64,000 nt of DNA. Source: Streptomyces sp. Root431. Lineage in GTDB: Bacteria > Actinomycetota > Actinomycetes > Streptomycetales > Streptomycetaceae. The number at the start of each line of letters is the position of its first letter. The stretch's first letter is position 1. The translations under genes were made by a program, and so were the position numbers. Positions 16,626-25,592 of this stretch are shown here, piece after piece. The notes below the pieces were generated by a model. That model was given only the letters and a program-made list of their open reading frames with translations. It did not search any database and had not been told where the DNA came from. Where the stretch lies: positions 335,976-399,975 of the forward strand of contig NZ_LMEI01000010.1 in assembly GCF_001426585.1 (NCBI RefSeq). Reading direction: 5' to 3'.

Positions 16626-17096
16626 ATGGCCGCGAAGGACCGGGACCGGTTCTCGACCGCGACCCGGATCAGGCTGCTCGGCGAGCAGACCGCCGCCCGT
16701 GTCTACCGCTCCCAGAACCGCCGCCAGGCCCGCCGCTCCCGGCTCACCGGCCGCGCGGCCTTCCTCGCCCTCGTCGTCTGCTCCCTCGTCGTGGCCCTCG
16801 CCTACCCGATGCGGAGCTACGTCTCCCAGCAGGGCGAGATCGCCGACCAGGAGCGCAGGGCCGCCGAGGCCGCACGCCGGGTCGAGGAACTGCGGGACGA
16901 GAAGGCCCGCCTCCAGGACCCGGCCTACGTCCGTCGGCTCGCCCGCGAGCACCTGCACTACGTGCTGCCCGGCGAGACCGGCTTCACCGTGAACGACCCC
17001 GACGCGGAGCAGCGGCCCCGCGCCGACCAGGGAGCGGCGGAACGCCCCTGGTACGACAACCTCTGGGACGGCGTCGACCACGCCGACCGTCCCTGA
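16626..17096 (+). CDS. divIC: Septum formation initiator, FtsB/DivIC family
   Basis: 156 residues from the ATG at 16626, with GGGGAGG at 16610-16616. A basic cytoplasmic N-terminus of about 45 residues is followed by one membrane helix (AAFLALVVCSLVVALAYPM, about 49-67). An extracytoplasmic coiled coil comes next (SQQGEIADQERRAAEAARRVEELRDEKARLQD), then the DivIC motif DPAYVRRLAREHLHYVLPGE. It acts in the divisome with FtsL and FtsQ. In Streptomyces, divIC is needed mainly for efficient sporulation septation rather than viability. It is followed by DUF501 and ppx in the same direction. Confidence 0.93.
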   Translation: MAAKDRDRFSTATRIRLLGEQTAARVYRSQNRRQARRSRLTGRAAFLALVVCSLVVALAYPMRSYVSQQGEIADQERRAAEAARRVEELRDEKARLQDPAYVRRLAREHLHYVLPGETGFTVNDPDAEQRPRADQGAAERPWYDNLWDGVDHADRP

Positions 17097-17136
17097 CCCC
17101 TCCTCCGCGACACACGAGCAAGGCAACCGAAAAAAC

Positions 17137-17697
17137 ATGGACACGCCCCCTCCGCAGACCGAACGCACCGAGCCCACCGAGAAGGACATCGCCGCCTTCG
17201 AGCTCCAGCTCGGCCGGCCGCCCCGCGGCCTGCGCGCCATCGCGCACCGCTGCCCGTGCGGCAACCCGGACGTCGTCGAGACCGCGCCCCGGCTCCCCGA
17301 CGGCACGCCGTTCCCGACGACGTACTACCTGACCTGCCCCCGCGCGGCCTCCGCCATCGGCACCCTGGAGGCCAACGGGGTCATGAAGGAGATGCAGGCC
17401 CGGCTCGCCACCGACCCGGAGCTCGCCGCCGCCTACCGGGCAGCGCACGAGGACTACATCGCCCGCCGCGACGCGATCGAGGTCCTGGAGGGCTTCCCGA
17501 GCGCCGGCGGCATGCCGGACCGCGTGAAGTGCCTGCACGTCCTCGTCGGCCACTCGCTGGCCGCCGGTCCGGGTGTGAACCCGTTCGGCGACGAGGCGCT
17601 CGCGATGCTGCCGGAGTGGTGGGCGAAGGGCGCGTGCGTCACGCCGTGCGCCGACAAGGAAGCCAAGGAAGCCAAGGAAGAGGAGAAGGGCGAGTGA
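17137..17697 (+). CDS. DUF501 domain-containing protein
   Basis: 186 residues. The DUF501 family is conserved in actinobacteria between divIC and ppx and has no assigned biochemistry. Visible features: LGRPPRGLRAIAHRCPCGNP with a Cys pair, TYYLTCPRA, VKCLHVLVGHSLAAGPG and a Cys-containing AKGACVTPC near the end. These Cys and His residues could form a metal site, an inference. The C-terminus is a charged Lys/Glu repeat (KEAKEAKEEEK). The next gene starts within its stop codon (GTGA). Confidence 0.9.
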   Translation: MDTPPPQTERTEPTEKDIAAFELQLGRPPRGLRAIAHRCPCGNPDVVETAPRLPDGTPFPTTYYLTCPRAASAIGTLEANGVMKEMQARLATDPELAAAYRAAHEDYIARRDAIEVLEGFPSAGGMPDRVKCLHVLVGHSLAAGPGVNPFGDEALAMLPEWWAKGACVTPCADKEAKEAKEEEKGE

Positions 17698-18608
17698 CCC
17701 GGGTCGCCGGAATCGACTGCGGTACGAACTCCATCCGCCTCCTCGTCGCCGACGTCCACCCGGAGACGGGCGACCTCGTCGAGCTGGACCGGCGGATGAC
17801 GATCGTCCGGCTCGGCCAGGGCGTCGACAAGACGGGCCGGCTCGCGCCCGAGGCGCTGGAGCGGACCTTCGCGGCCTGCCGCGCGTACGCCGAGGTCATC
17901 AAGGAGCTGGGCGCCGAGAGGCTCCGCTTCGTCGCCACCTCCGCCTCGCGCGACGCCGAGAACCGCGACGAGTTCGTGAACGGGGTCGTGGAGATCCTGG
18001 GCGTGGAGCCCGAGGTCATCACCGGCGACCAGGAGGCCGCCTTCTCCTTCACCGGCGCCACCGGCGAGCTCCACGGCGACGACCGCCGTCTCGTCGTGGA
18101 CATCGGCGGCGGCTCGACCGAGTTCGTCACCGGCAACAAGCACGTCGAGGCCGCTCGCTCCGTCGACATCGGCTGCGTCCGGCTGACCGAGCGGCACGTC
18201 CGCCACGACCCGCCGACGGCCGAGGAGGTCGCCGCGATCCGCGCCGACGTCCGGGCCGCGCTCGACCTGGCGGCCGAGACCGTTCCGATCGGCTCGGCGG
18301 ACACCCTCGTCGGCCTCGCCGGCTCGGTCACCACGGTCGCCGCGATCGCCCTCGGCCTCACCGAGTACGACTCCGGGAAGATCCACCACTCCCGGATCTC
18401 CGCCGCCCGGGTCGCCGAGGTCACCGACCGCCTCCTCGCCTCCACCCACGACGAGCGGGCCGCGATCCCCGTCATCCACCCGGGCCGGGTCGACGTGATC
18501 ATCGCCGGGGCGCTCGTCCTGAGGGAGATCGTGGAGCGCGTCGGGGCGAGTGAGGTCGTCGTCAGCGAGCACGACATCCTCGATGGGATCGCCCTATCCG
18601 TGGCATAG
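17694..18608 (+). CDS. ppx: Exopolyphosphatase / guanosine pentaphosphatase (Ppx/GppA family)
   Basis: 304 residues from the GTG at 17694, overlapping DUF501 by 4 bp. It belongs to the ASKHA fold: phosphate-1 loop VAGIDCGTNSIRLLVAD, SASRDAENRDEF, catalytic region EVITGDQEAAFSF, phosphate-2 loop VVDIGGGSTEFV, and LVGLAGSVTTVAA. Members release phosphate from polyphosphate or hydrolyse pppGpp to ppGpp. The protein is the short actinobacterial type without the C-terminal HD domain of GppA. Which substrate it prefers cannot be told from sequence. Confidence 0.9.
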   Translation: MTRVAGIDCGTNSIRLLVADVHPETGDLVELDRRMTIVRLGQGVDKTGRLAPEALERTFAACRAYAEVIKELGAERLRFVATSASRDAENRDEFVNGVVEILGVEPEVITGDQEAAFSFTGATGELHGDDRRLVVDIGGGSTEFVTGNKHVEAARSVDIGCVRLTERHVRHDPPTAEEVAAIRADVRAALDLAAETVPIGSADTLVGLAGSVTTVAAIALGLTEYDSGKIHHSRISAARVAEVTDRLLASTHDERAAIPVIHPGRVDVIIAGALVLREIVERVGASEVVVSEHDILDGIALSVA

Positions 18609-18651
18609 CGGGCATCTATCGAGCGTCCTGACGACATGCCGTCGGGAAAGT

Positions 18652-18669
18652 TCGTGAAGTTCTTCACAA
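18652..18669. promoter_or_regulatory. Rex-type operator (NADH/NAD+ redox box) upstream of ndh
   Basis: TCGTGAA-GTTC-TTCACAA differs from the Rex consensus TTGTGAA-N4-TTCACAA by one base. Rex represses respiratory genes in Streptomyces until NADH rises, and ndh is among its known targets. The box lies 320 bp before the ndh start and 44 bp after the ppx stop, so it may mark a distal ndh promoter with a long leader. Confidence 0.75.
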
Positions 18670-18670
18670 G

Positions 18671-18748
18671 GAAAAGGGCCCTGATGGCGTCCGAGAGGGG
18701 TTCGAAGGGGGTCTTTGGGCCCTCCGAGGGGCGTCTCAGGGCCCTTTC
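18671..18748. repeat. Long-range inverted repeat after ppx
   Basis: Left arm GAAAAGGGCCCTGA (18671-18684) and right arm TCAGGGCCCTTTC (18736-18748) pair over 13 bp with one bulged A, and enclose 51 nt. It probably ends ppx transcription. Because it starts 1 bp after the Rex box, it may instead fold in the ndh leader. A further palindrome GTTCAC-GAGGG-GTGAAC lies at 18833-18849. No gene is seen in 18609-18988. Confidence 0.55.
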
Positions 18749-18988
18749 GCAGGCGTGGAGGCCTCTTCGCTCGTTGTTTCCATCGTGTGAATGCACCCGG
18801 TGGTTCAGCGTTAACGAGGCCTCTCCAGGCCAGTTCACGAGGGGTGAACAACGTTCGCCGTTGCACCCCGGTTCCTTTGCAGCGCCATGACATGGATCAC
18901 GTGGGCGGCGGAGTGTAGCAGAGGTGCGCGAGGACCTTGTGAAGGGGCGCACGAGCAACCCCCCAGGGCTGGGTGGATACTCGATCCC

Positions 18989-20368
18989 ATGAGCACCACG
19001 GAGCGTCCCAGGATCCTCGTAGTAGGCGGCGGGTACGTAGGCCTGTACGCAGCTCGGCGCATCCTCAAGAAGATGCGCTACGCGGAGGCGACCGTCACGG
19101 TCGTCGACCCGCGGTCGTACATGACCTACCAGCCCTTCCTGCCCGAAGCCGCCGCCGGCAGCATCTCGCCGAGGCACGTCGTCGTCCCGCTGCGACGCGT
19201 CCTCCCCAAGGCCGAGGTGCTCACCGGTCGGGTCACCACCATCGACCAGGACCGCAAGGTCGCCGTCGTCGCGCCGCTCGTCGGTGAGGCGTACGAGCTG
19301 CCCTTCGACTACCTCGTCATCGCGATGGGCGCGGTCTCCCGCACCTTCCCGATCCCCGGCCTCGCCGAGCAGGGCATCGGCATGAAGGGCATCGAGGAGG
19401 CCATCGGCCTGCGCAACCACGTCCTCGAGCAGCTCGACAAGGCCGACTCGACCACCGACGAGGAGGTCCGCCGCAAGGCGCTGACCTTCGTCTTCGTGGG
19501 CGGCGGCTTCGCCGGCGCGGAGACCATCGGCGAGGTCGAGGACCTGGCCCGTGACGCGTCGAAGTACTACCAGAACGTCAAGCGCGAGGACATGCGCTTC
19601 GTCCTGGTCGACGCGGCCGACAAGATCCTCCCCGAGGTGGGTCCCAAGCTCGGTCAGTACGGCAAGGAGCACCTCGAGGGCCGAGGCATCGAGATCTACC
19701 TCGAGACCTCGATGGACTCCTGCGTCGACGGCCACGTCGTGCTGAAGAACGGCCTTGAGGTCGACTCCAACACGATCGTGTGGACCGCCGGCGTCAAGCC
19801 GAACCCGGCGCTCTCCCGCTTCGGTCTGCCGCTCGGCCCCCGCGGCCACGTGGACTGCAACGAGAAGCTCCAGATCAACGGTCTCGACTACGCGTGGGCC
19901 GCGGGCGACAACGCCCAGGTGCCGGACATGGTCGGCCGCAAGGCCGGCAACCCGAACGCCTGGTGCCCGCCGAACGCCCAGCACGCGCTGCGTCAGGCGA
20001 AGGTCCTCGGCGACAACGTGGTGGCCGGCATGCGCGGCTTCCCGCAGGCCGAGTACAGCCACGCCAACAAGGGCGCCGTGGCCGGCCTCGGCCTCCACAA
20101 GGGCGTCGCGATGATCGTCATGGGCAAGGTGAAGATCAAGCTCAAGGGCCGTCTCGCCTGGTACATGCACCGCGGCTACCACGGCATGGCCATGCCGACC
20201 TGGAACCGCAAGATCCGCGTCTTCGCGGACTGGACCCTCGCCATGTTCCTCAAGCGCGAGGTCGTCTCGCTCGGCGCCATCGAGACGCCGCGCGAGGAGT
20301 TCTACGAGGCCGCCAAGCCCGCCCCCGCCCCGGCCGCGCCGGCGCAGGAGAAGGCCAAGGCCTCCTAA
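18989..20368 (+). CDS. ndh: Type II NADH dehydrogenase (NDH-2)
   Basis: 459 residues from the ATG at 18989; GATACT (18976-18981) ends 7 nt upstream. It is a peripheral membrane flavoprotein that passes electrons from NADH to menaquinone without pumping protons. FAD-binding Rossmann motif ILVVGGGYVGLYAA at the N-terminus, NADH-binding motif FVFVGGGFAGAETIGEV (about residues 168-184), and the FAD-contacting YAWAAGDNAQVPD near residue 310. The quinone/membrane region is in the C-terminal third, and the end is a Pro/Ala/Lys tail. The Rex-like site upstream supports redox control. Confidence 0.95.
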   Translation: MSTTERPRILVVGGGYVGLYAARRILKKMRYAEATVTVVDPRSYMTYQPFLPEAAAGSISPRHVVVPLRRVLPKAEVLTGRVTTIDQDRKVAVVAPLVGEAYELPFDYLVIAMGAVSRTFPIPGLAEQGIGMKGIEEAIGLRNHVLEQLDKADSTTDEEVRRKALTFVFVGGGFAGAETIGEVEDLARDASKYYQNVKREDMRFVLVDAADKILPEVGPKLGQYGKEHLEGRGIEIYLETSMDSCVDGHVVLKNGLEVDSNTIVWTAGVKPNPALSRFGLPLGPRGHVDCNEKLQINGLDYAWAAGDNAQVPDMVGRKAGNPNAWCPPNAQHALRQAKVLGDNVVAGMRGFPQAEYSHANKGAVAGLGLHKGVAMIVMGKVKIKLKGRLAWYMHRGYHGMAMPTWNRKIRVFADWTLAMFLKREVVSLGAIETPREEFYEAAKPAPAPAAPAQEKAKAS

Positions 20369-20395
20369 GGCACCGCAGTAACGCAACACCCCCGC

Positions 20396-20431
20396 AAGGG
20401 CCGTCCGCCATCCGTGGTGCGGACGGCCCTT
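20396..20431 (+). terminator. Terminator after ndh
   Basis: Perfect 13-bp arms AAGGGCCGTCCGC (20396-20408) and GCGGACGGCCCTT (20419-20431), followed by CGCGTGTTTTG, a short T-run. A good intrinsic terminator. Confidence 0.85.
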
Positions 20432-20540
20432 CGCGTGTTTTGCCGACTCGTTGCGCTGCGCCGGGATGGGAAACCCCTACACAGGGTGTTCCCTTGGTGA
20501 CGAGCATTTCTGGGGCACGAGATCACGGAGGTGTTGCATC

Positions 20541-21854
20541 ATGGCCGACGCCGCGTCGCGGCTGACGACTCTCGCCGAGGAGCTCATCGGAGGACCGCTC
20601 CCGGTACGGCTGCGGGCCTGGGACGGCAGCGAGGCCGGCCCCGCGGGAGCCCCCGTCCTGATCGTCCGCGACCGCCGCGCCCTGCGGAGGATGATCTGGA
20701 AGCCCGGCGAACTGGGCCTGGCCCGCGCCTGGGTGGCCGGGGAGCTCGACGTCGAGGGGGACCTGTACGAGGTCCTGGACCGGATCTCGGGCCTCCTCTG
20801 GGAGCGCCCCGAGGACCACAGGAGCCGTCTCACGGCCGCACGCGACTCCGTACGGGACCCGAAGCTCCGCGCCGCCGCCCGGGCCCTGCTGCGGCTCGCC
20901 GGGCCCCTGCCGCCCCCGCCGCCGCCCGCCGAGGAGATGCGCGGCCGCCGCGGCCACAGCCACAGCAGGCGCCGCGACAAGCAGGCGATCAGTCACCACT
21001 ACGACGTGGGCAACGACTTCTACGAGATCGTCCTCGGCCCGTCCATGGTCTACTCCTGCGCCTACTGGACGGAGGACGGGACCCTGGAGGACGCCCAGCG
21101 CGACAAGCTGGACCTCATCGCCCGCAAGCTGGACCTCAAGGAGGGCGACCGGCTCCTCGACGTGGGGTGCGGCTGGGGCTCCATGGCCCTGCACGCCGCC
21201 CGCGAGTACGGCGCCCGGGTCGTCGGCGTCACCCTCTCCCGCGAGCAGGCCGCGTACGCCCGCAAGCGCGTCGCCGACGAGGGCCTCACCGACCTCGTGG
21301 AGATCCGCGTCCAGGACTACCGGGACGTCGCCGACGGCCCGTACGACGCGATCTCGTCGATCGGCATGGCCGAGCACGTCGGGGCCGTGAAGTACCGGGA
21401 GTACGCCGACACCCTGTACGGGCTCCTCAAGCCCGGCGGACGGCTCCTCAACCACCAGATCTCCCGCCGCCCCGAGCCCGACGAGGAGGCCTACGAGGTC
21501 GACCCCTTCATCGACGCGTACGTCTTCCCCGACGGCGAACTCGCCCCCATGGGCCGGACGCTGTCCACTCTGGAGGACGCCGGCTTCGAGGTCCGCGACG
21601 TCGAGGCGCTCCGCGAGCACTACGCGCTGACGCTGCGCCGGTGGGTGGCGAACCTGGAGCGGGAGTGGGACCGGGCCGTCCGGCTCACCTCGCCCGGCCG
21701 GGCCAGGATCTGGCGGCTCTACATGGCGGCCTCGGCCGTCTCCTTCGAGCGCAACCGGATCGGCGTGAACCAGTTCCTCGCCGTGAAGACCCCGCTGTCG
21801 GGGAAGAGCGGGACGGCGCTGCGGCCGCGCGTCTGGAACGAGAAGACGGCCTGA
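20541..21854 (+). CDS. cfa: Cyclopropane-fatty-acyl-phospholipid synthase family SAM methyltransferase
   Basis: 437 residues from the ATG at 20541, with GGAGG at 20527-20531. The N-terminal about 120 residues are a lipid-binding domain (LARAWVAGELDVEGDLYEVL), then a Pro-rich hinge. The catalytic core follows with AISHHYDVGNDFYEIVLGPSMVYSCAYW and SAM motif I LLDVGCGWGSMALHAA. The family signatures SIGMAEHVG and INxFL-like VNQFLAVKT are present. It adds a methylene bridge from S-adenosylmethionine to unsaturated phospholipid acyl chains. The active-site Cys lies in the YSCAYW segment. Monocistronic, closed by a strong hairpin. Confidence 0.92.
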   Translation: MADAASRLTTLAEELIGGPLPVRLRAWDGSEAGPAGAPVLIVRDRRALRRMIWKPGELGLARAWVAGELDVEGDLYEVLDRISGLLWERPEDHRSRLTAARDSVRDPKLRAAARALLRLAGPLPPPPPPAEEMRGRRGHSHSRRRDKQAISHHYDVGNDFYEIVLGPSMVYSCAYWTEDGTLEDAQRDKLDLIARKLDLKEGDRLLDVGCGWGSMALHAAREYGARVVGVTLSREQAAYARKRVADEGLTDLVEIRVQDYRDVADGPYDAISSIGMAEHVGAVKYREYADTLYGLLKPGGRLLNHQISRRPEPDEEAYEVDPFIDAYVFPDGELAPMGRTLSTLEDAGFEVRDVEALREHYALTLRRWVANLEREWDRAVRLTSPGRARIWRLYMAASAVSFERNRIGVNQFLAVKTPLSGKSGTALRPRVWNEKTA

Positions 21855-21864
21855 CACACGCCGA

Positions 21865-21898
21865 AGGGCCGGTCTCCCCGGGTGGGGAGACCGGCCCT
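21865..21898. terminator. Bidirectional terminator between cfa and ABC permease
   Basis: Perfect 15-bp arms AGGGCCGGTCTCCCC (21865-21879) and GGGGAGACCGGCCCT (21884-21898) with a 4-nt loop, between two convergent genes. Confidence 0.85.
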
Positions 21899-21915
21899 CC
21901 GGCCGTGCGCTTCCG

Positions 21916-24447
21916 CTACTCGGCCTTGATGGCCGACAGCATGTTCAGCTTCGCCGCGCTCCGGGCCGGCCACAGGGAGGCGAGGACGCCGACCAGGGCG
22001 GCCAGGATCAGGAAGATCCCGATCCGGTCCCAGGGCAGGACCAGGGCGTAGCCCGGGATCTGCTCCTTGATGGTCTCGCCGATCGCCCAGCCGAGGAACG
22101 AGCCGAGGCCGATGCCGACGACCGCGCCGAACACCGAGATGACCACGGCCTCCAGACGGACCATCCGCTTGACCCGGCGCCGGTCGAGGCCGATCGCCCG
22201 CAGCATGCCGATCTCCTGCTGGCGCTCGAAGACGGACATCGCGAGGGTGTTGACGACGCCGAGGACCGCGATGATCAGGGCCATGCCGAGCAGGCCGTAC
22301 ATGATGTTGAGGAGCAGGTTGATCGGGCCGCCGAAGGAGTCACGGATGCCCTTGTGGTCCATCACCGTGATGTCGGGGTTGTCGCCCATGGCCTTGGCCA
22401 GGGCCCGCTCGTTGGCCGCGCTCGCGCCGCCCTCGGTGGAGACGAAGATCTGACGGATCTCCGCCCGCTCCTCGTGCGCGGTGACCAGCTTGTGGTCGAT
22501 GAGGACCGGGGAGAGGAACTCGTTGGGCTCGAAGACCGCGCCGACGGTCAGCTTGGCCTTCTGCTTGTCGAGGTACTCGACGGGGACGGTGTCGCCGACC
22601 TTCAGGCCGCGCTTCGTGGCGGTCTTCTCGTCGACGGCGATCCCGCCCTTGCCGAGGGAGGACAGCGAGCCGTCCACGACGGTGAGCTTGAGGACCTTCT
22701 CGACGTCGCCGGGGGTGACGCCGGAGGCCGAGACGTACGAGCCCTTGATGTCGAGCGCGCCCGCCTGCTGCGGGGAGATCGCGGTGACGCCCGGAGCCTT
22801 CTCCAGGGCGGTCAGCGCCTCCTGGCTGAGGCTGTTGCCGCTGGCCATCGAGACCATGTAGTCGGCCTTGACCTGGTCGGTCGTCGCCTTGTCCAGGGCC
22901 GTGCCGACGGTCGCGCCGAGCACCGAGAGGCCGGTGACGAGGGTCAGGCCGATGGCGAGCGCGGAGGCGGTGGCGCCGGTGCGGCGCGGGTTGCGGACCG
23001 CGTTGAGGCCGGCGAGCTTGCCGGAGACCCCGAAGACGTTCACGAAGAGCGGGCGGATCACGGCGATCACGGGCCGGGACAGGAACGGGATCAGCACGAT
23101 CACGCCCATGAGGGTGAGGAACGCGCCGCCCGCGATGAACATCCGGCCCTCGTCGCCGCCCTGGCCGGCGCCGAGCACGATCAGGACCGCGCCGAGCGCG
23201 GTGAGCGCGGCGCCGATGGAGTTCCGTACGACGAGCGACTTGGTGCTCGCGGTGGCGTGGACGCTGCTCATGGCGGCGACCGGCGGGATCTTCGCGGCGC
23301 GGCGGCCGGGCAGCCAGGCGGCGAGCATCGTGATCAGGACGCCGACGGCGAAGGCGCTGACGGCGGGGGTGGCGGTGAGGACCAGATCGCCGCCGGGGAC
23401 CTTCATCTCGAAGGCGCTCATGGCGGAGCGGAGGCCGACGGCCAGGCCGATGCCGAGCACGTAGCCGACCGCGGAGGCGACCAGGCCGACCAGACCGGCC
23501 TCGGCGAGGACGGAGCGGGTGATCTGCTTGCGCGAGGCGCCGACGGCGCGCATCAGCGCCAGTTCCTTGGTGCGCTGGGCGACCAGCATGGTGAAGGTGT
23601 TGGAGATCAGGAAGATCCCGACGAAGAGCGCGATGCCCGCGAAGCCGAGGAGCACCTGGTTGAGCGCGCCGAGGCCGGCCTCGATGTCCTTGGCCTGCTG
23701 CTCGGCGAGGGCCTCGCCGGTCTGCGCGGTGGCGGACTTCGGGACGACCTTGAGGACCTCGTCGAGGAGCTTGTCGGCGTTCGTGCCGGGCGCGGCGGTG
23801 ACGGTCAGGCTCCGGTAGAACCCGGGCTTCAGGTAGAGCTGCTGCGCGACGGAGGAGTCGAAGACGACGAGGCTGCCGCCGGCGTTGACGGCGCCGTCCT
23901 CGGTGGTGAAGACGCCGGAGAGCTCGTACTCCTTCACCGGTCCCGTGGTCGCGACGCGGACGGTGTCGCCGACCTTGTAGCCGCCCTTGTCCGCGGTGTC
24001 CTTGTCGAGCGCGACCTGCTCGTCGCGGACCGGTCCCGTACCCGTGGCGAAGGTGTACGCGCGGTCCTTGCCGTCCTTGCCGGGCGCGAAGTTGGTGCCC
24101 TTGTTGGACCAGCCGACGCCGATCAGCTTGCCGTTCCTGTCGGGCACACCGGCGAAGCCGTCGACGCGGGGGGTGACGGAGGCGACCCCGTCGAGCCCGG
24201 CGACCTTGTCGACGTCCTTCTGGGAGAGGCCGGGGGCCTTCCGGGCCTGCTCGGCGTTCGGGTACATCTCGACGGCGACGGCGACGTCGTCGTAGCTCTT
24301 GGCCGACTGGTTGCGGAAGGCCTGGCCGAGGGTGTCGGTGAAGACGAGGGTGCCGGAGACGAAGGCCACGCCGAGCATTACGGCGAGGACGGTCATCAGC
24401 AGTCTCGCCTTGTGCGCGAGGACGTTGCGCAGGGCGGTACGGAACAT
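21916..24447 (-). CDS. ABC transporter permease, FtsX/MacB-like, duplicated
   Basis: 843 residues. Two FtsX domains in tandem, each of an N-terminal helix, a large extracytoplasmic domain and three further helices. First helix LLMTVLAVMLGVAFVSGTLVF, FtsX core ALFVGIFLISNTFTMLVAQRTKELALMRAVGAS (near 275-305) and a second core ALIIAVLGVVNTLAMSVFERQQEIGMLRAIG (near 745-775). The MRAxGA/LRAIG motifs are the coupling helices to the ATPase. Such permeases move lipids, lipoproteins or peptides, or transmit signals. The ATPase is encoded 52 bp upstream in the same direction. Substrate not predictable; no dedicated peptide gene is adjacent. Confidence 0.93.
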   Translation of the reverse strand: MFRTALRNVLAHKARLLMTVLAVMLGVAFVSGTLVFTDTLGQAFRNQSAKSYDDVAVAVEMYPNAEQARKAPGLSQKDVDKVAGLDGVASVTPRVDGFAGVPDRNGKLIGVGWSNKGTNFAPGKDGKDRAYTFATGTGPVRDEQVALDKDTADKGGYKVGDTVRVATTGPVKEYELSGVFTTEDGAVNAGGSLVVFDSSVAQQLYLKPGFYRSLTVTAAPGTNADKLLDEVLKVVPKSATAQTGEALAEQQAKDIEAGLGALNQVLLGFAGIALFVGIFLISNTFTMLVAQRTKELALMRAVGASRKQITRSVLAEAGLVGLVASAVGYVLGIGLAVGLRSAMSAFEMKVPGGDLVLTATPAVSAFAVGVLITMLAAWLPGRRAAKIPPVAAMSSVHATASTKSLVVRNSIGAALTALGAVLIVLGAGQGGDEGRMFIAGGAFLTLMGVIVLIPFLSRPVIAVIRPLFVNVFGVSGKLAGLNAVRNPRRTGATASALAIGLTLVTGLSVLGATVGTALDKATTDQVKADYMVSMASGNSLSQEALTALEKAPGVTAISPQQAGALDIKGSYVSASGVTPGDVEKVLKLTVVDGSLSSLGKGGIAVDEKTATKRGLKVGDTVPVEYLDKQKAKLTVGAVFEPNEFLSPVLIDHKLVTAHEERAEIRQIFVSTEGGASAANERALAKAMGDNPDITVMDHKGIRDSFGGPINLLLNIMYGLLGMALIIAVLGVVNTLAMSVFERQQEIGMLRAIGLDRRRVKRMVRLEAVVISVFGAVVGIGLGSFLGWAIGETIKEQIPGYALVLPWDRIGIFLILAALVGVLASLWPARSAAKLNMLSAIKAE

Positions 24448-24499
24448 GGGTGTGTCCTGGAGGAAGAGGGACGGCAGGGGGCTGGGCTGCGCTACGGCG

Positions 24500-25270
24500 T
24501 CAGCTCGTACGGCCCTTGGCGTCGAAGGCCTTCATGCGGTCGAGCACCCCGTCGGCCGTCGGGTTGAGCATCTCGTCGACGATGCGGCCGTCGGCGAGGA
24601 AGATCACGCGGTCCGCGTAGGAGGCGGCGACCGGGTCGTGGGTGACCATGACGACGGTCTGGCCGAGCTCGCGCACGGAGTTGCGGAGGAAGCCGAGGAC
24701 CTCGGCGCCGGAGCGCGAGTCCAGGTTTCCGGTCGGCTCGTCGCCGAAGATGATCTCGGGGCGGGAGGCGAGGGCGCGGGCCACGGCCACGCGCTGCTGC
24801 TGGCCGCCGGAGAGCTCGGTCGGACGGTGGCTGAGCCGGGCGGAGAGGCCGAGCATGTCGATGACCTGCTGGACCCACTGCTTGTCGGCCTTGCGGCCGG
24901 CGATGTCCATCGGCAGCGTGATGTTCTCCAGGGCCGTCAGGGTCGGCAGCAGGTTGAAGGCCTGGAAGATGAAGCCGATCTTGTCCCGGCGCAGCTGCGT
25001 GAGCTGCTTGTCCTTGAGGGTGGAGAGCTCGGTCTCGCCGATCCGCACGGAGCCGGAGGAGAAGGAGTCCAGGCCGGCGACGCAGTGCATCAGGGTCGAC
25101 TTGCCGGAGCCGGAGGGGCCCATGATCGCGGTGAACTCGCCCTGCCGGAAGTCGACGGTGACGTGGTCGAGGGCGACCACCTGGGTCTCGCCGTGGCCGT
25201 AGACCTTCGAGAGATCCGTGGCGCGGGCGGCCACCGCGGTGGCGCGGGACACGGTGGGGGTGGTGGTCAC
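24500..25270 (-). CDS. ABC transporter ATP-binding protein (MacB/LolD type)
   Basis: 256 residues from the GTG at 25270, with AGGAG 8 nt upstream. Walker A GPSGSGKST, Q-loop FIFQAFNLLPTLT, signature LSGGQQQR, Walker B IIFGDEPTGNLDS and switch-His VMVTHDPVAA are all present, so it should be an active ATPase. It partners with the duplicated permease encoded next. The transcription unit starts within the 379-bp gap shared, divergently, with bldA. Confidence 0.95.
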   Translation of the reverse strand: MTTTPTVSRATAVAARATDLSKVYGHGETQVVALDHVTVDFRQGEFTAIMGPSGSGKSTLMHCVAGLDSFSSGSVRIGETELSTLKDKQLTQLRRDKIGFIFQAFNLLPTLTALENITLPMDIAGRKADKQWVQQVIDMLGLSARLSHRPTELSGGQQQRVAVARALASRPEIIFGDEPTGNLDSRSGAEVLGFLRNSVRELGQTVVMVTHDPVAASYADRVIFLADGRIVDEMLNPTADGVLDRMKAFDAKGRTS

Positions 25271-25572
25271 GAGGAGGACTCCTGTCACTGCGGGGCTGCT
25301 GCGGGAACCCCTCCATCGTGTCGAGCGTTCCGCCCCGGGACGTCCGTCCACGTGCCCGTTCTCGGGGCAGCCTCGAGTCGGACCGGAGCCCTCGATCCTC
25401 CTCCTGAGGTATGACGGCGTCCCTGAGAGGCGGCTTCGCGCCGAGGTGACAGACCTGCGACGACTTTTCGTCATTCCGGTGGGCTCGGCTTTGCGCCTGC
25501 GACCCCGGTCACAGTTCGCCGAAAAGGCTCTCACCTGCACTGACGCACCCTCAGGCGTCAATAAAATAAGAC

Positions 25573-25589
25573 AACATCGGGCCGATGTT
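25573..25589. promoter_or_regulatory. Perfect palindrome next to the bldA promoter
   Basis: AACATCGG-G-CCGATGTT, 8-bp arms around one central base, ending 3 bp upstream of the bldA -35 hexamer. The position suits an activator or repressor site acting on bldA. The remainder of 25271-25572 shows no gene. Confidence 0.5.
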
Positions 25590-25592
25590 CCG

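Noticed and set aside
18636..18890. Small frame in the ppx-ndh gap
   Set aside because: It overlaps the inverted repeat and the GTTCAC/GTGAAC palindrome, has no ribosome-binding site and no similarity to known small proteins.
17639..20389. Very long minus-strand frame antisense to ppx and ndh
   Set aside because: High-GC codon bias creates stop-free antisense frames. The plus-strand genes have full family motifs, whereas this frame has none.
22354..24567. Long plus-strand frame opposite the ABC permease
   Set aside because: Translation is Gly/Ala/Asp/Glu/Arg-rich with no recognisable domain; it mirrors the optimal codons of the permease.
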